64,000 nucleotides of DNA from Chimonanthus salicifolius (Eukaryota; Streptophyta; Magnoliopsida; Laurales; Calycanthaceae), in contig CM023532.1 of assembly GCA_013350335.1 (NCBI GenBank), forward strand, positions 34,783,708 through 34,847,707, in the 5' to 3' direction. How positions within the stretch are numbered: the stretch's first letter is position 1; each line of letters starts with the position of its first letter. Both the position numbers and the translations under genes were made by a program. Shown here in pieces: positions 21,024-33,236 of the stretch. The notes under the pieces were generated by a model. It saw only the letters and a program-made list of their open reading frames with translations. It did not search any database and was not told the DNA's origin.

Positions 21024-22861
21024 TTAAAAGAAATTCTCCGCCGCCTCCTGCAACCCAGGGATATGTATACCAGTCATGGCGAGAAGAATGCCGGCAATAG
21101 CTGCAGTAACTTGAACCACTTCCTTACGAGATGTTCTTCTCGAAGAGTTATCAGTATCTAATGGTGCTGATCTTATTCTCGAAGAGTTATCAGTATCTAA
21201 TGGTGCTGATCTTATTCTCGAAGAGTTGACACTATCTAATGCTGCTTTTAATAGAGCAAGTTTACCGGAGAACTCGACGTCGTAAAATTCGCAGTCTATA
21301 ACCCGTTTGCTCTCTAACCAGTCTATGGTCTGTTGGATTGCCTCGTTCATTTTCTTTATATCCTCTATCGCCATCTTGGATGTAATCTTATCGTCCGTTA
21401 TTACAATTTTCAACTTGTAGAGTAAATTCTCCAACTCATTCTTGGCTTCAGCGTTTCTCCTGTATTTTTCGTCCTTCTTTTTGTATCTTTCTGCATCCTG
21501 GATTATCTGATCGATCTCCTTTACGCTAAACCTACCAACACAATCTTTGAGCGTGATCTCATTCTCTTTTGTTTCCGACTTGGCCCTAACGGTCAAGATG
21601 CCATCTTCATCGACGCTGAAGTAAGTCGTGATTGATGCTTTTCCCCTCGGAGCTGGAGGGATGCCAGTGATGCTTATTTCACCCAAGCAGATGTTGTCCA
21701 TAGCTCTCGCTCTCTCTCCCTCAAGTATATCAAACATGATTTCAATCTGGTCGTCTATTGTGGTAACTAGTTTTTTTTCCATCATGCATGGAATTGGCGT
21801 GTTTCGGGGTATCACAACCAACATGGTTCCACCTTGGACATCCACCCCTAGTGAGAGAGGAGTGACGTCCATGAGTACCAGGTCCTTGAGGTTTCTCTCT
21901 CTCACACCGCTCAAGTTGGCGGCCAAGACGGCAGCACCATAAGCGACTGCCTCATCGGGATTGATGCTTTTGCAGAGTTTCTTCCCATGGAAACAATCCT
22001 GCAACAGCTGTTGGATCTTGGGAATCCTGGTCGATCCTCCGACCAGCACGACGTCGTCAATATCGTTCTTATTAATGCTCGCTTGCTTCAAACAGTCCTC
22101 AACGTGCTCAATGCACTTGGCGAAGTGGTCTCTGTTACTCTCTTCGAATCTGGCACGAGATAAACAAGAATCCAAGTCAGTTCCATCATATAAGGCATCG
22201 ATCTCAACTGTCGTTTGGGCGGTGGAGGACAACAATCGTTTAGCCTTTTCGCACGACGTCCTCAACCTTCTGATCGCCCTTTCGCTTCCTCTTATGTCTT
22301 TGCTGTGCCTTTTCTGGAATTCTCGAATGAAATGCTCCACCATTCGACTATCAAAGTCATCTCCTCCAAGATGGGTATCTCCCCCATAAGACTTCACCTC
22401 AAAGTTACCCTTTTCAATGGTGAAGATGGTGACATCGAAGGTGCCACCGCCGAGGTCAAACACGAGAACAATCTTCTTTCCCTTGCTTCCTATATTGTTG
22501 TCTAGACCATAAGCAAGGGCGGCGGCAGCTGGTTCGTTAATGATCCGGACGACGTTGAGGCCAGCCATAGTGGCAGCAACCCTGGTGGCCTGGCGTTGCA
22601 CGGCGTTGAAGTAGGAAGGAACAGTGATGACTGCGTTCTTAACCTCAAAACCAAGAAACGCTTCAGCAGAGTCACGCATCTTGCCAAGTATCATCGACGA
22701 GATCTGCTCCGGAGAAAATTGCTCCTCCTTTCCCTTGCAATGGATGCCAATCATGGGCTTGTCAACAGCGTCGGCAACCACCTTACATTGCCAGATCTTC
22801 TTGTTAATATCTTCCTGCACAGATGTTTCGCTAAATCCTCTACCCATCAAACGTTTTACAC
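21024..22861 (-). CDS. HSP70: HSP70 gene 2, exon 2
   Basis: With exon 1 at 33869-34082 this gives a 683-residue HSP70, across an intron of 11,007 bp that contains copia copy 3. HSP70 chaperones bind unfolded peptides in an ATP-driven cycle. Exon 2 holds most of the ATPase domain (VFDLGGGTFDVTIF, VVLVGGSTRIPKIQ), the linker DLVLMDVTPLSLG, the substrate-binding domain and a short helical lid. The C terminus has no EEVD; it ends in a hydrophobic run (VTAAIAGILLAMTG) and TGIHIPGLQEAAENFF. A 13-residue unit SSRIRSAPLDTDN occurs twice before it. The substrate-binding block at 21618-21860 differs from genes 1 and 3. Expression depends on splicing out the 11-kb intron. Confidence 0.85.
21141..21257 (-). 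repeat. 39-bp in-frame repeats in the HSP70 gene 2 tail
   Basis: CGAAGAGTTATCAGTATC starts units at 21141 and 21180, and a variant (CGAAGAGTTGACACTATC) at 21219. Each unit encodes SSRIRSAPLD plus a variable triplet. Genes 1, 3 and 4 have one unit fewer. Confidence 0.85.
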
Positions 22862-23555
22862 CTGATAAACAAACATTGGAATTCCTTACTGAACATAGTT
22901 TCATGGAAAATAAAAAATAATAAAAAAGGTCGTATCTTATCAACCAAGCCCATTTTTTTTTTTTCAGCTCTTTTCACTTTGAATATTGCACTCGGTATTG
23001 ACTTAGGGATATTCTAGAAATATATTATCACGTTTGCCCATTAAGTTGTTTTTATCATTTTTTTTTGAAATTTTTGCACTTATATAATCCCTAATTTGGA
23101 GGGTTTTTTTTTAAATAAATGAAATGATGTTCAGTTTCTCTGAAATTAAATGAAGATGTTTAATGTGGTTCATAGAGTCTTTAGAGTGTTTACATGATTT
23201 TCCTAATTTCTTAGACATTTTCATGAAATTAAAGTTATCTGTAAGAAAAAATTATGAATTGCAACAGAAATGTAAATCATATGGGACACGAGAACATAAT
23301 TTTTTTTAGGTGTTTGCTAATATTGATTATTCATTTTCTAGAATATTTGGACATTTTTAAATTTCTATAACATAATTTATTGATGTCTAAATTTTGATTT
23401 CAACCGTGGGACCTCTTTTTATAACCAATGCATGCTAATCATAGGTTTTCCATTTTTTAAATTTTCTATTTTTTCTTAAAAATTCATAACATTTTGGATC
23501 AGGTGGCTTATGTTGGACATTTTTTGGCCGATACATGTCGCCACTGTTTTTCAAC
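22862..23555 (-). other. HSP70 gene 2 intron, exon 2 side
   Basis: AT-rich intron sequence from the acceptor (CAG|GT at 22861/22862) to the copia target duplication TCAAC at 23551-23555. No ORF of note. It is nearly identical to the matching stretch beside gene 1. Confidence 0.75.
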
Positions 23556-23715
23556 TGTTGAGATAGAAAAGAAAAAGTGAGGAGACTCAGTGTCCCAACT
23601 CAATTAGGACGTGATTACAGTTTGAGTGTGATAGCTCTAGGGTCGACTTGAGGCTATAAATACATGTAATAGAATAGAGATTTATCATGTATACTCAGAT
23701 TATATCTTTTCTACG
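23556..23715 (+). repeat. copia 5' LTR, copy 3
   Basis: 160 bp, TGTTGAGATAG to TTTTCTACG, with a TATA box (CTATAAATACATG) near 23656. It is shorter than its partner 3' LTR (231 bp) because of internal deletions. The bases after it only weakly resemble the usual copia tRNA-Met primer site. Confidence 0.88.
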
Positions 23716-25270
23716 TACTATCGGTCTAATCGATCATTGGGTTTGTCTAGAGCATTGATTTTTTTACTGTTGTGCACGGTTGCAGGATTTCGTTCGGTGC
23801 TCTCTTTCCTCCAGTCTTCCTGGCGGTCCCGCTGGTGGCAGCTCTGGCCCTGTGTGCTCTTCACCCCATCAGCGTTTTTCCCAGCAGATCCGTTTTGCTC
23901 TGGGGCTTGCCTCCTCACCCACATCTCTGACTGGTTTTCAGATCTCTGGCCACTGTTGTTTTTTCTGTTCCAGATCTCTCGCGTCTGAAGCCAGCAGTAC
24001 TTCCGGCTCTGTTCCCTTCACACGGCTTCCGCCCTTTGCGTCGCCACTACTGTTCAGCCCAGAACACCATCGCCACTGCTGTTCCTACTTCCTGCTGCCG
24101 TCTCCACCGACGCCAGCCTATCAATCTCCACTGCTGTCAGGCCCGTTGTCATTTTGTTGCCAGTTCATCACCTGCAACTCCGGCCCTCCATCGCTGCTAG
24201 TGCGCGGCCTCCTTCTCAGATCGGTGCTCTCTCTTCCCGACGTGATTTGGCTTACCGTCTTGATTCCGCTGCTGCTTGCACATCCGCGTGCGACCTTGGT
24301 TGCTGCTTGAGACTCTACTGCCGCCTGCACATCAAGAACCACCGTAAGCCTCTGCCTTGGTTGCTGCTTCAGATTTCAGGTAGATTGCAGGCAGATCAGC
24401 TCAGGTGTCTTGCATCAGGGCCCTTCTGTTCACGGTGATCTCTATTGATACCAGCCCTTCTGCTTGGCCATTGTTGTCAGATCTACACTAGATCTGAGAT
24501 CTGCTTCGGCCTTTGCAGCAACTGCTGCATTCTGTCTTACAACTGATAGCCACCATCAGATGTGATATTTTTTTTAGCAAAACTATGGTTGTTTTGTTAT
24601 GAATTGTTGCTGCAAAATTCAGCCACGTATTGCATAATACTCAGGTCCAAAGACGTCAGATTGTTAAGTTGTGACAATACTCCTTCGCTTCAGTTGCAGG
24701 ATTCCTGCGATTGCATCTCGGGTTTCCTCTTGCAAGCGATACAGAGGAGCGTGAGCAGATCCCGTGAAGGTCAGCAGTTTCAGGCCCAACAATCATCATT
24801 TTTTTCTTGTTCAGATTCGTTTGCAAGCCCAGATTTGGGCGTTTTCTTGGACACCATCTCCTTCTTGCTTCATCTCGGCCGATCACGACCAGCGTTTATT
24901 CTTGCCAGCCACAGCCGGCGTCACGGCGAGGTAGGTGTTGATTTGGACGGGTTTCTGCTCGGCTACACAGGCGCGTGTGCACGGTGGTTGGAACAAGGAT
25001 ACAGAGACAGAGACAGACGATTGGAGGAAGGAGAGAAAGGTACTGCCAGCGTGGAAAGTGGTGAATATCAGTGGGTGAAACACTACTTGAGGCGCTGGAT
25101 GCTTGAGTCTTCTCAACGTGGAGTCAGCCGGAAAGAATACTAGTGGGTATTTCTTTGGGATCTTTCTTCGGATAACATGCAGGTTCTTGCTTATTTCTTG
25201 TTGGCTTAAATCAAGAAGTTATTTACAAAAAAGGGGGGAGGAAAAAAAAAAAAAATTCTTCTCCTACACA
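23716..25270 (+). other. copia leader region, copy 3
   Basis: This is a GC-richer, pyrimidine-rich leader upstream of gag with two long frames: 23780-24310 (176 codons, Ser/Pro/Leu-rich) and 24562-25143 (193 codons, the conserved leader ORF). Neither resembles a known domain. In copies 1 and 2 the first part is out of the window or deleted. Whether any leader protein is made is unknown. Confidence 0.5.
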
Positions 25271-27833
25271 ATGGGTGAATCCAACTGTAATCCAAATCTA
25301 AGACTTTCATCAGTTCTGCTTAATGCAAATAACTATATTCTATGGTCTCGAGTGGTTACCTTATCGCTCGGTAGTAAGAGAAAATTGAGATTTATCAATG
25401 GTAAGATTGTCCGTCCTCCATTTGGTTCTGCATCTAAAGCTTCCACTACAGATTCTGCTACAGTCACCGATCCTAATTGAACTTATGATGATTGGCTAGC
25501 TAATGATCAACTGGTCCGTTCGTGGATTCTTAATTCTATGGAACCACACATTGCTGGTATTTTTACCTTCTCCGATTCTGCAAAAGAGTTGTAGGAAGTC
25601 TTCACCGGCATGTAAGGCAGTTGAAATAATATTGCTCGGGTGTTTCAGATTCAAAATGAGATTACCATTGCGCTAAAAGGTGAACGGAAATTCTGTGATC
25701 TTTTTGGACATATGTAGAGACTATGGGATGAATTACATATGTATCACCCACATACCACTGATGCATAAACTCTCGTGCAACGAGATGAAGAGGATCAAAT
25801 TTTTTTTCTTCTTCGCGCTTTGCGGCTTGACTACAAATATTTGCGGAGTAATATACTTATGACAAACCCTCTACCATCAGTGATTAATGTCTGCGCTATC
25901 ATTCAACGCGAAGAAACGTGACATGAAACTATGCCTTCTGTTATTCCGCACTTCTCGCGAACCTTGAATCAAGTGCTCTCCTTACTTATAAAAATGGCCG
26001 CAGACACTTCTCTGAGTCTGAGAAGAAGAAAGTTATTTAGAATAAAGGATACCTTCGTTGTGAACATTGTGGCAAGATTGGGCACTCTAAGGATCGTTGT
26101 TGGTCGTAACATCCTCATCTCAAGCCTAGCTTTGAATAAAAAAAGAGACAAGACTCATATCGCAGACACTTCAACCACTCTAGATCAATTAAGTCAGATT
26201 CTAAATGATCTCCATAAGTCTCTGCCTCCTCCAAGCACGTCTTCTTCTCCTCATACTGCAGGTAACCTTCAAGCTTTTCTTGCTTCACAATCTCATGGTC
26301 ATCCTTGGATTATTGACTCTGGAGCCACTGACCATATGACTAATTCTTCTTCTTCCGTGTCTAATTTTTCAACATCGTCTCGTAAATACGATATCTATTT
26401 AGCCAATGGATCTATGGTTCCTGTGGTCGATAGTGGTAAAATTGATTTTTTTTCAAATAGGGTCACTTCGACTGCTCTAGTTGTTCCGTCTTTTCCAACT
26501 TAACTCTTATCTGTTGGAAAACTTACTAATGCTTTGAATTGTGATGTTATTTTCTCTCCTAACTCTGTCGTCTTTCAGGATCGAAAGTCCAGGAAGACGA
26601 TTGGTGAAGGCACGTTTTCCAATGGCCTTTACATGTTACATTCTCTTAATAAGGTTTATCATACCAAGGACCTTGTAGAGGGTCACCTACTGCACCAACG
26701 GCTTGGGCATCCTTCAAGTCGTATTTTATCTTGTCTTTTTCCGTCTGCTTCTATTCCGTCTAATGTTTGTGATGTTTGTCAATTTTCAAAACAATCATGG
26801 TTACCATTTGCTTATTTTACTTCTAAGTCTATTGCTTGTTTTGAACTGATTGATTCTGATGTATGGAGTGCTCCCATTGCTTCTTATGATGGATTTAAAT
26901 ATTTTGTGTTGTTCATTGATGAATGCACGCTTGTTACTTGGTTATATTTACTCAAATCTAAAACTGAAGTGTTATCTGCTTTCAAAGATTTCTACAACAT
27001 GGTCCGTACTTAATTTCATGCTAAGATTAAAATTCTTCGCTCTGACAATGGAACTGAATATGTCAATGCTCTTTTCGCTGACTATACTCTTAACAAAGGT
27101 ATTCTTCATCAAACTAGCTGCGTGGGTACGCAACAATAGAATGGTGTGTCAGAACGGAAAAATCGTCACATCTTAAAAACTGCTCGAGCACTTATGTTTC
27201 AGATGCATATTCCTAAGACGTACTGGTCTCATGGAGTCTTGACTGCCATCTATTTGATTAATCGACTTCCTAGTCAGATTATCAATTTTAAATTCCCGTT
27301 GGAAGTGTTGAAGAATAGACCTTTTGACTTATCTCACCTACGTGTGTTTGGGTGTGTCTGCTATGTCCGTCGCTAGATTATTAATCGTGATAAATTCGAT
27401 GCCAGATCTCTCAGGTGTGTTTTCTTCAATTACTCTTCCACACAGAAAGGGTACATTTGTTATGACCTCTCATCTCGCAAGCTTCTTATATCACGTGAGG
27501 TCCGCTTTGTTGAATCTGAACCGTATTTTCCAGCTCCTGGTGACTCTGGGGATTGGTTCCAGGGGGCGTACTTGTATGACTTGGTACCACTTCCTACTGT
27601 AACTGATGATGTCTCCTGCCTCAAAAATACTGTGATTCTCTCTCCAGATAACCAGTCAATGTCTACAGCAATTGAAAAAACGACAGCTTTTAATGAGACT
27701 ATATCTGCAGAAACTCAGCTGATTTCTACAGCAACTAAAATACCGACTCTTCCTCTGCCATTATGGAGATCGAGTAGAGAGACTCGTCCTCCAAAAGGAA
27801 TGAAAGATTTCTTCACTTTCCATGCTGTATCAT
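25271..27833 (+). pseudogene. copia gag-protease-integrase, copy 3 (broken)
   Basis: Gag starts MGESNCNPNLRLSSVLLNAN at 25271 and stops at TGA 25478. The zinc knuckle lies near 26056-26100, protease WIIDSGATDHMT near 26306-26340, and the integrase finger (HQRLGHP ... CDVCQFSKQS) near 26694-26794. The DDE residues follow in SDVWS, RSDNGTEY and SERKNRH. Stops at the conserved Q positions are shared with the other copies. The frame ends at the nested insertion. Confidence 0.9.
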
Positions 27834-28823
27834 TGTAACACCCCGAAATTTTAAGAAATTATTAAAATTGAATTTGTATTAATTAATGAAGATTAATATG
27901 AATTAATCAATTAATTTAGAGGAATTAAGTAGAATCTAAATTTACGAAATTAAATTAATGTTAGGTATCACGATCGGAATTAAATATAAAAGATTTAATT
28001 AAAATGGTTCGTTCACGTGTCATGCCACATGGAGAAGGACCCAAATGTCATACATTAAATAACCTAAGGGTGAAAATGGAATAGAAAAGCAACCACTTAG
28101 TTTTTGACTAAGTCTACACGGAAGTTCCATCTCTCCACAAAATCCCATGCGCACGGCAAAAGAAAGTTCCATTTCCTTGTGCGACACTCCCCACTTTCCC
28201 TCTACTGTGTGCACAGCAGACCCTGTTCCATCTTATAGTCGCACAATACTTCACTATCTCCCCTTTCTTCACACAACAGTCAGTAGTCCATCTTCTAAAC
28301 CTTACACTAAGAAATCCATCTCTCCACTGTGAAAGCTAAGAAGGAAAAGCAAGAAAGAAAAGGAGAAGAAGGAAAAGGAAAAGGATTACGGCAAAACCTC
28401 TACGTTTCTTTTCTCTTCTCTTCCATCGTCATACGGTGATTATAGTGGAACTCAAGAAACAAGCAAACAGTCTGGGTTTTTGTTTCTCTCTCAGCAAGCC
28501 CTCTTTGGATTCTTTGAATTTATCTATCTCCACTGGTTGAAGATAAGTCTTTCTCCCGATTATTTTGATTACATATGTTGCGTATTGCAGCAGCCCTTCA
28601 ATCATACATGTTGTACAAAGCTGAAATAAAAACCAGTTCAGTTGTTTATCTTGGACTGTAGATACAAAACCCCATCTCCTTGCATTCAATGGTTTTATTT
28701 TTAAAACCTAAGAATGATAATACATAGGCCTGCAATGACCGCCCAACTGCAGCTACCACCTAATCTGCTTTAAGTTGTTTTGTCCTATCTATGTTACTTA
28801 TAAAATCAGTTGATGATTAATCC

Positions 28824-28901
28824 AAGAAGGTGTTTGACAAAATGACTGAGAGAGATGTCATCACTTGGAATTTGTTGATATCTGGCTATGTATCAAATGG
28901 G
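28824..28901 (+). pseudogene. PPR fragment in nested insertion, copy 3
   Basis: The same 26-codon PPR motif as at 3998-4075 (VFDKMTERDVITWN then LLISGYVSNG). No start codon or further repeats are joined to it. Confidence 0.75.
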
Positions 28902-29986
28902 GGACTCATTTTCAGTCTCAAAACCATTATTAGTGGGGCTGTTTTGTAGTCTCAAGACCATTGAAAGTAGGCCTATCTTTGAAGTTGCAAAACCATCGAT
29001 TTTAGAACTGTATTTCAAGCGTCAAAACCATTGGATTGTGATTTAGAAACCTCGCACTACAGATGTTCACTTCACAACTTTCATTCTTAACTTGGGACTT
29101 TAATAGTTTTAGAAGGTTTTATATAGTTAAGGATAATCATGTATTTGGGTTCACATAGACCCTAATGGCTTTCAGTAATTGACCCATGAGACTTAGTGAG
29201 ACCTTTGGTATTGAGAATATAATGTAAAGACTAGAAATGGATGACAGTTAATAGGAAAGAAATCTAATGACATGTATGAGAAGTTTTCAATGCATGAGTA
29301 ATGAATGAAGGGTCAAAGAAGTGAACCCGGGATTGAACGAGCAAGTTCGAGGAGTACCTTTTATTGTTGATTGGCTAAGAACAGGTAGGTTTTCCTACTT
29401 TGTTGAAGCATTGGGTGTTGTGTTATATCACTGTAATTTCCTTATTAGCAAATAAGATTGATTTTGAGATTTTGGTATTATATGATAAATATGATTATGA
29501 ATTTGGTAAATGAATAAAGAAAATGTGTTATGAATAGTTTTTTATTCAATGAATAGGATGTTAGTATAATATGAAAGTTTTGTACTATACATAGAAAGTA
29601 TTTTTGTATGTACAATTCAATGTGATTTGAAAATGAGGTTTTATGATAATAATCATTGAAAGTAACTCCATAAATTGATATGATAAAATATACTTTATAA
29701 GAATATTTGCAATGACAGTGTTGTGGAGGAATTACGTGATGAATCAAGTATGTTCCATAGGAAAGGTATTAAAATGACATGAAGTTATGAGGCATTTGGA
29801 AATGGGTGTTAGGAAAATAAGTAGGTTTATATAAATGGAATGGGATTTACGTGTGTTGAGATGTGTATTGTGATATTAGGAACACCCCTGAAATGTAAAT
29901 ATTGTATAATAGGACCTAGGTTTGGCAATGAAAGAGGTAGATGTTGGTAACTTGAGTACTACCTTATGTCATATATGGAATGAGTC

Positions 29987-30160
29987 TTGGAGGCAACACT
30001 CCACCGGTACGCCAGTTAAATTGTTGGTTGTGTAACAAATAGTTTTGGAGGCAACACTCCACCGGTACGCCAGTTAAATTGTTGGTCATATAAATGAAAG
30101 TATTGGAGGCAACACTCCACCGGTAAGTCGGTTAAATTGTTGGTCATGCAAAAGAAGGAA
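29987..30160 (+). repeat. three 58-bp tandem repeats, copy 3
   Basis: TTGGAGGCAACACTCCACCG at 29987, 30045 and 30103. Confidence 0.9.
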
Positions 30161-31399
30161 TAGAAATGAGACTAAACGATTATGAACGAATAACTCCCTC
30201 AACGGGAGGAGAATGAATTGAGTATGAGTATGTTATGGGCAATGATAGAATATATGTGAAATTTATTACTTATATGAGATGGGAAACACAACAAGGAAAT
30301 AGTATTTGGAATTAAGCAAATAGTATGATAACTAAGATGGGAAGGTGTAATGTGATATAAGTCGAAAAGGTAGGAGTTGTGTATGGTGAGGTAGATGTGG
30401 ATTTGTTATTGCATATGAAATATGAAAAAATACATTTAAAATGACTCCTAAAGTGATGACGTATGAAGTAAAATGTTAATTATTTTCTTAAAATATTTTG
30501 GAAGGGGTATTATAAATAGTATGACATATGATATGTTTATGAGGAAAGGATGATGAGGATTTTCTATAAATGAAATACAAGTTATTTATGTACAATGGTA
30601 TTTTCTAATATGATATAAAAAGTTTATGACGATATAAATGAGAATTTATAATATGTAGTATGCTTTTGAATTATGAGCGTTCTATGGTGGTAATTATACA
30701 ATGATTTTGGAAAATGACTTTGGAGAAATGTGCTACAATAATATATGACTTGGATTTGAGAAAGTACAAGATTTGTAATATTCGATTTTTTCTGAGTATG
30801 AAAATGTAAGTATACATGTACTTATTATAATGATGCCTAATGCATACCTATGATCGGAATTCCTACTGGGCAAGTTGACTAAGCCCATAAATTTCCCCCC
30901 TCAGACTATGTATGCAGGTTCAATGCTTTGCAAATGAGTTCGGATCAAATGACGGACGAGTGTGAACACGATAGATGCGAGAAAGGAGGTAGAATATTTT
31001 AATTTATTCCTTTGTATTTGAGATTATCGGGAATTAATGTAATATGTGAAATGATGATGTATATGTTGGGAAAATGTAATAAATGAGACTTTGATATTTG
31101 TAAATTAAGCTTTGTATTTGACTCACTTATTGTTGGAAACTTCTTATTTTGCTTTGAGATGTATATTGCTATTCATGCAATGGAATAAATGTTTTAAATT
31201 TCCGCAGGATAACCAGAGTGTGTATAAATGTTTTCATGCACACTCTAATTGGGCCAGTCAAGGGTCGGGTCTTCAGACTCGGACTTGACTCGCGTCGTGA
31301 CGCTCGCCTCTCTCTCCACTGATCGTTCTCTATATTTTACTCTGATGATGGTGGTTAGAGGGAGAGGAGTTACAATCATATCCAATGGAGGCTTCTCTG

Positions 31400-32970
31400 A
31401 CATATGATAATTTTACTTAGTCGCATTTAGCCTTCTTGAGTGCAATATCCAGTGAACAAGAACCAAAGACATTTCGTGAAACTAATTCCATATCTGTTTG
31501 GCGACAGGCAATAAAAGAAGAATTGCAAGCACTCGATGATAATAAAACTTAGAATATAGTCAAATTGCCTCTCGGAAAGAAGACAGTTGGGTGTCGTTGG
31601 ATATACAAAATCAAGTATAAAAGTGATGGAACTGTGGAGCGACACAAGGCGAGACTAGTTGGCAGAGGTTTTACATAAACATATGGAGAAGATTATACAA
31701 AGACTTTTGCACCTGTTACAAAGATGAACACTTTTTGAGTGCTTCTCTCCTTAGCAGAAAATCAAGGTTGAGAATTATCTCAAATGGATGTAAAAAATAT
31801 TTTCTTGCATGGTGACCTAGAAGAGGAGGTATATATAAGTGTTCCACAAGGACATTCACAAGAATTCAAAGTTGGATTTGTGTGCAAGCTGAAAAAGGTT
31901 ATATATGGACTTAAGCAATCTCCCTGTGCGTGGTATGCTAAGCTCAGTTCTGTTCTTATGAGTAATGGGCTTAAAAGGAGTGCGACTGATTCTTTTTTTT
32001 TTTTTTTGTAAAAAAAAGTATGTGTAGTACAACTGTTGTTTTAGTGTATGTTGATGATATAGTGATCACAGGCGATGACAAAAATGAAATTACAAAACTT
32101 AAGACTCTACTGCACAAGAGATTTGCCATCATAGATCTGGGAGTGTTAAAATATTTTCTTGGATTAGAAGTTGCCTACTCAAAGAAGGGCATATTTCTCA
32201 ATCAAAGGAAATATGTGATGGACCTGTTGCATGATATTGGAAAGATTGGAGTTAAATTTTCAAATACTCTAACTGATAGTGGCGGTAAGCTTGATAATAA
32301 TGGTGAATTGTTGACTGATGTTGATCAGTTTCAAAGGTTGGTAGGTCGATTGATTTATCTAACCATTACTCGGCCAGATATTTCCTATGCAGTTAGTCTA
32401 GTCAGTAGATTTATGCATGCACCTACAGTTACTCACATGAATGCTGTCAATCGAATTTTACAATATTTGAAGGGATCACCAGGAAGGGGAATATGGATGC
32501 GTAAGAATGGAAATAGTTCTATTACTGCTTACACTGATGCTAATTGGGCAGGTCGTTCGGTTGTTCGATGGTCTACAACAGGATATTATACATTTGTAGA
32601 AGATAATCTGGTAACTTGGAAGAGTAAAAAGCAGAGTGTTGTTTTAAGATCAAGTGCAGAAGCAGAATATCTTGCAATGGCCCTAACCACCAGTGACGTT
32701 ATTTGGCTTCGGTCCTTATTGCAAGATTTGGGATTTGTGTCTAATCAACCAACGCAAATGTTTTGTGATAATCAAGCTGCCATTCATATTGCTTCAAATC
32801 CAGTGTTTCATGAGAGAATCAAACACATTGAGGTGGATTGTCATTTCGTTCGAGAAAATTTGAAAGCTAATGTTATTTGTACTTCGTTTGTTCGCAGTGA
32901 TCAACAATTACCAGATATCTTCACAAAAGTCTCTCCGCTGCTAAATTCCAAGATATTTTGTCCAAGTTAG
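31400..32970 (+). pseudogene. copia reverse transcriptase-RNase H, copy 3
   Basis: The RT N-terminal part is broken by TAG (31550, for W), TAA (31676, for Q) and TGA (31736, for R), none of them in copies 1 or 4, and by a shared stop in place of W near 31769. From 32020 the frame is open to the end: VLVYVDDIVITGD with the catalytic YVDD, then RNase H with YTDANWAG and SSAEAEYLAMA, and the C-terminal DIFTKVSPLL. A T-run near 31992-32006 shifts the frame just before YVDD. The 316-codon open part covers the RT palm and RNase H only. Confidence 0.9.
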
Positions 32971-33005
32971 ACTCAGTCGACATTTTCGTACCCACTTGAG
33001 AGAGG

Positions 33006-33236
33006 TGTTGAAATAGAAAAGAGAAATTGAGAGGGACTCAGTGTCACAACTCAATTAGGACTCTTGTGTGATTAGGAGTCTAAGTCGAGCTTACCTCTAA
33101 TTAAGAGGTGCATTTGATTTATAATTAGTTAAGAGTTACAATCTGAGTGTGATAGCCGTAGGGTCGGCTAGAGGCTATAAATACATGTAATAGCATAGGG
33201 ATTTATCATATATACTCAGATTATATTTTTTCTACA
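33006..33236 (+). repeat. copia 3' LTR, copy 3, with promoter
   Basis: 231 bp, TGTTGAAATAG to TTTTCTACA, preceded by a short purine tract (TTGAGAGAGG) and followed by TCAAC. TATAAATA lies at 33176-33183 on the plus strand. Transcription from it would run into HSP70 exon 1, 630 bp away, in antisense. Confidence 0.92.

Larger units (their letters stand above)
27834..31321 (+). mobile_element. nested 3488-bp solo-LTR-like insertion, copy 3
   Basis: It has exactly the same length and position as in copy 1. ATCAT precedes it (27829-27833) and ATCGT, one base changed, follows it (31322-31326). It contains the PPR fragment at 28824-28901 and the 58-bp repeats from 29987. The short frames inside are not credible genes. 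Confidence 0.65.
23556..33236 (+). mobile_element. Ty1/copia copy 3, spanning both LTRs, inside the HSP70 gene 2 intron
   Basis: A 9.68-kb element flanked by TCAAC (23551-23555 and 33237-33241), running from TGTTGAG to TCTACA. Its order is 5' LTR, a 1.5-kb pyrimidine-rich leader, gag, protease, integrase, the nested 3.49-kb insertion, RT, RNase H, a purine-rich tract and the 3' LTR. Without the nested insertion it would be about 6.2 kb. It is antisense to the HSP70 gene. Stops in gag, integrase and RT rule out autonomy. Confidence 0.93.

Noticed and set aside
23716..23760. Copia primer-binding site after the 5' LTR
   Set aside because: The bases (TACTATCGGTC, TGCTATCGG in copy 4) only loosely resemble TGGTATCAGAGC. 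Too decayed to annotate as a site.
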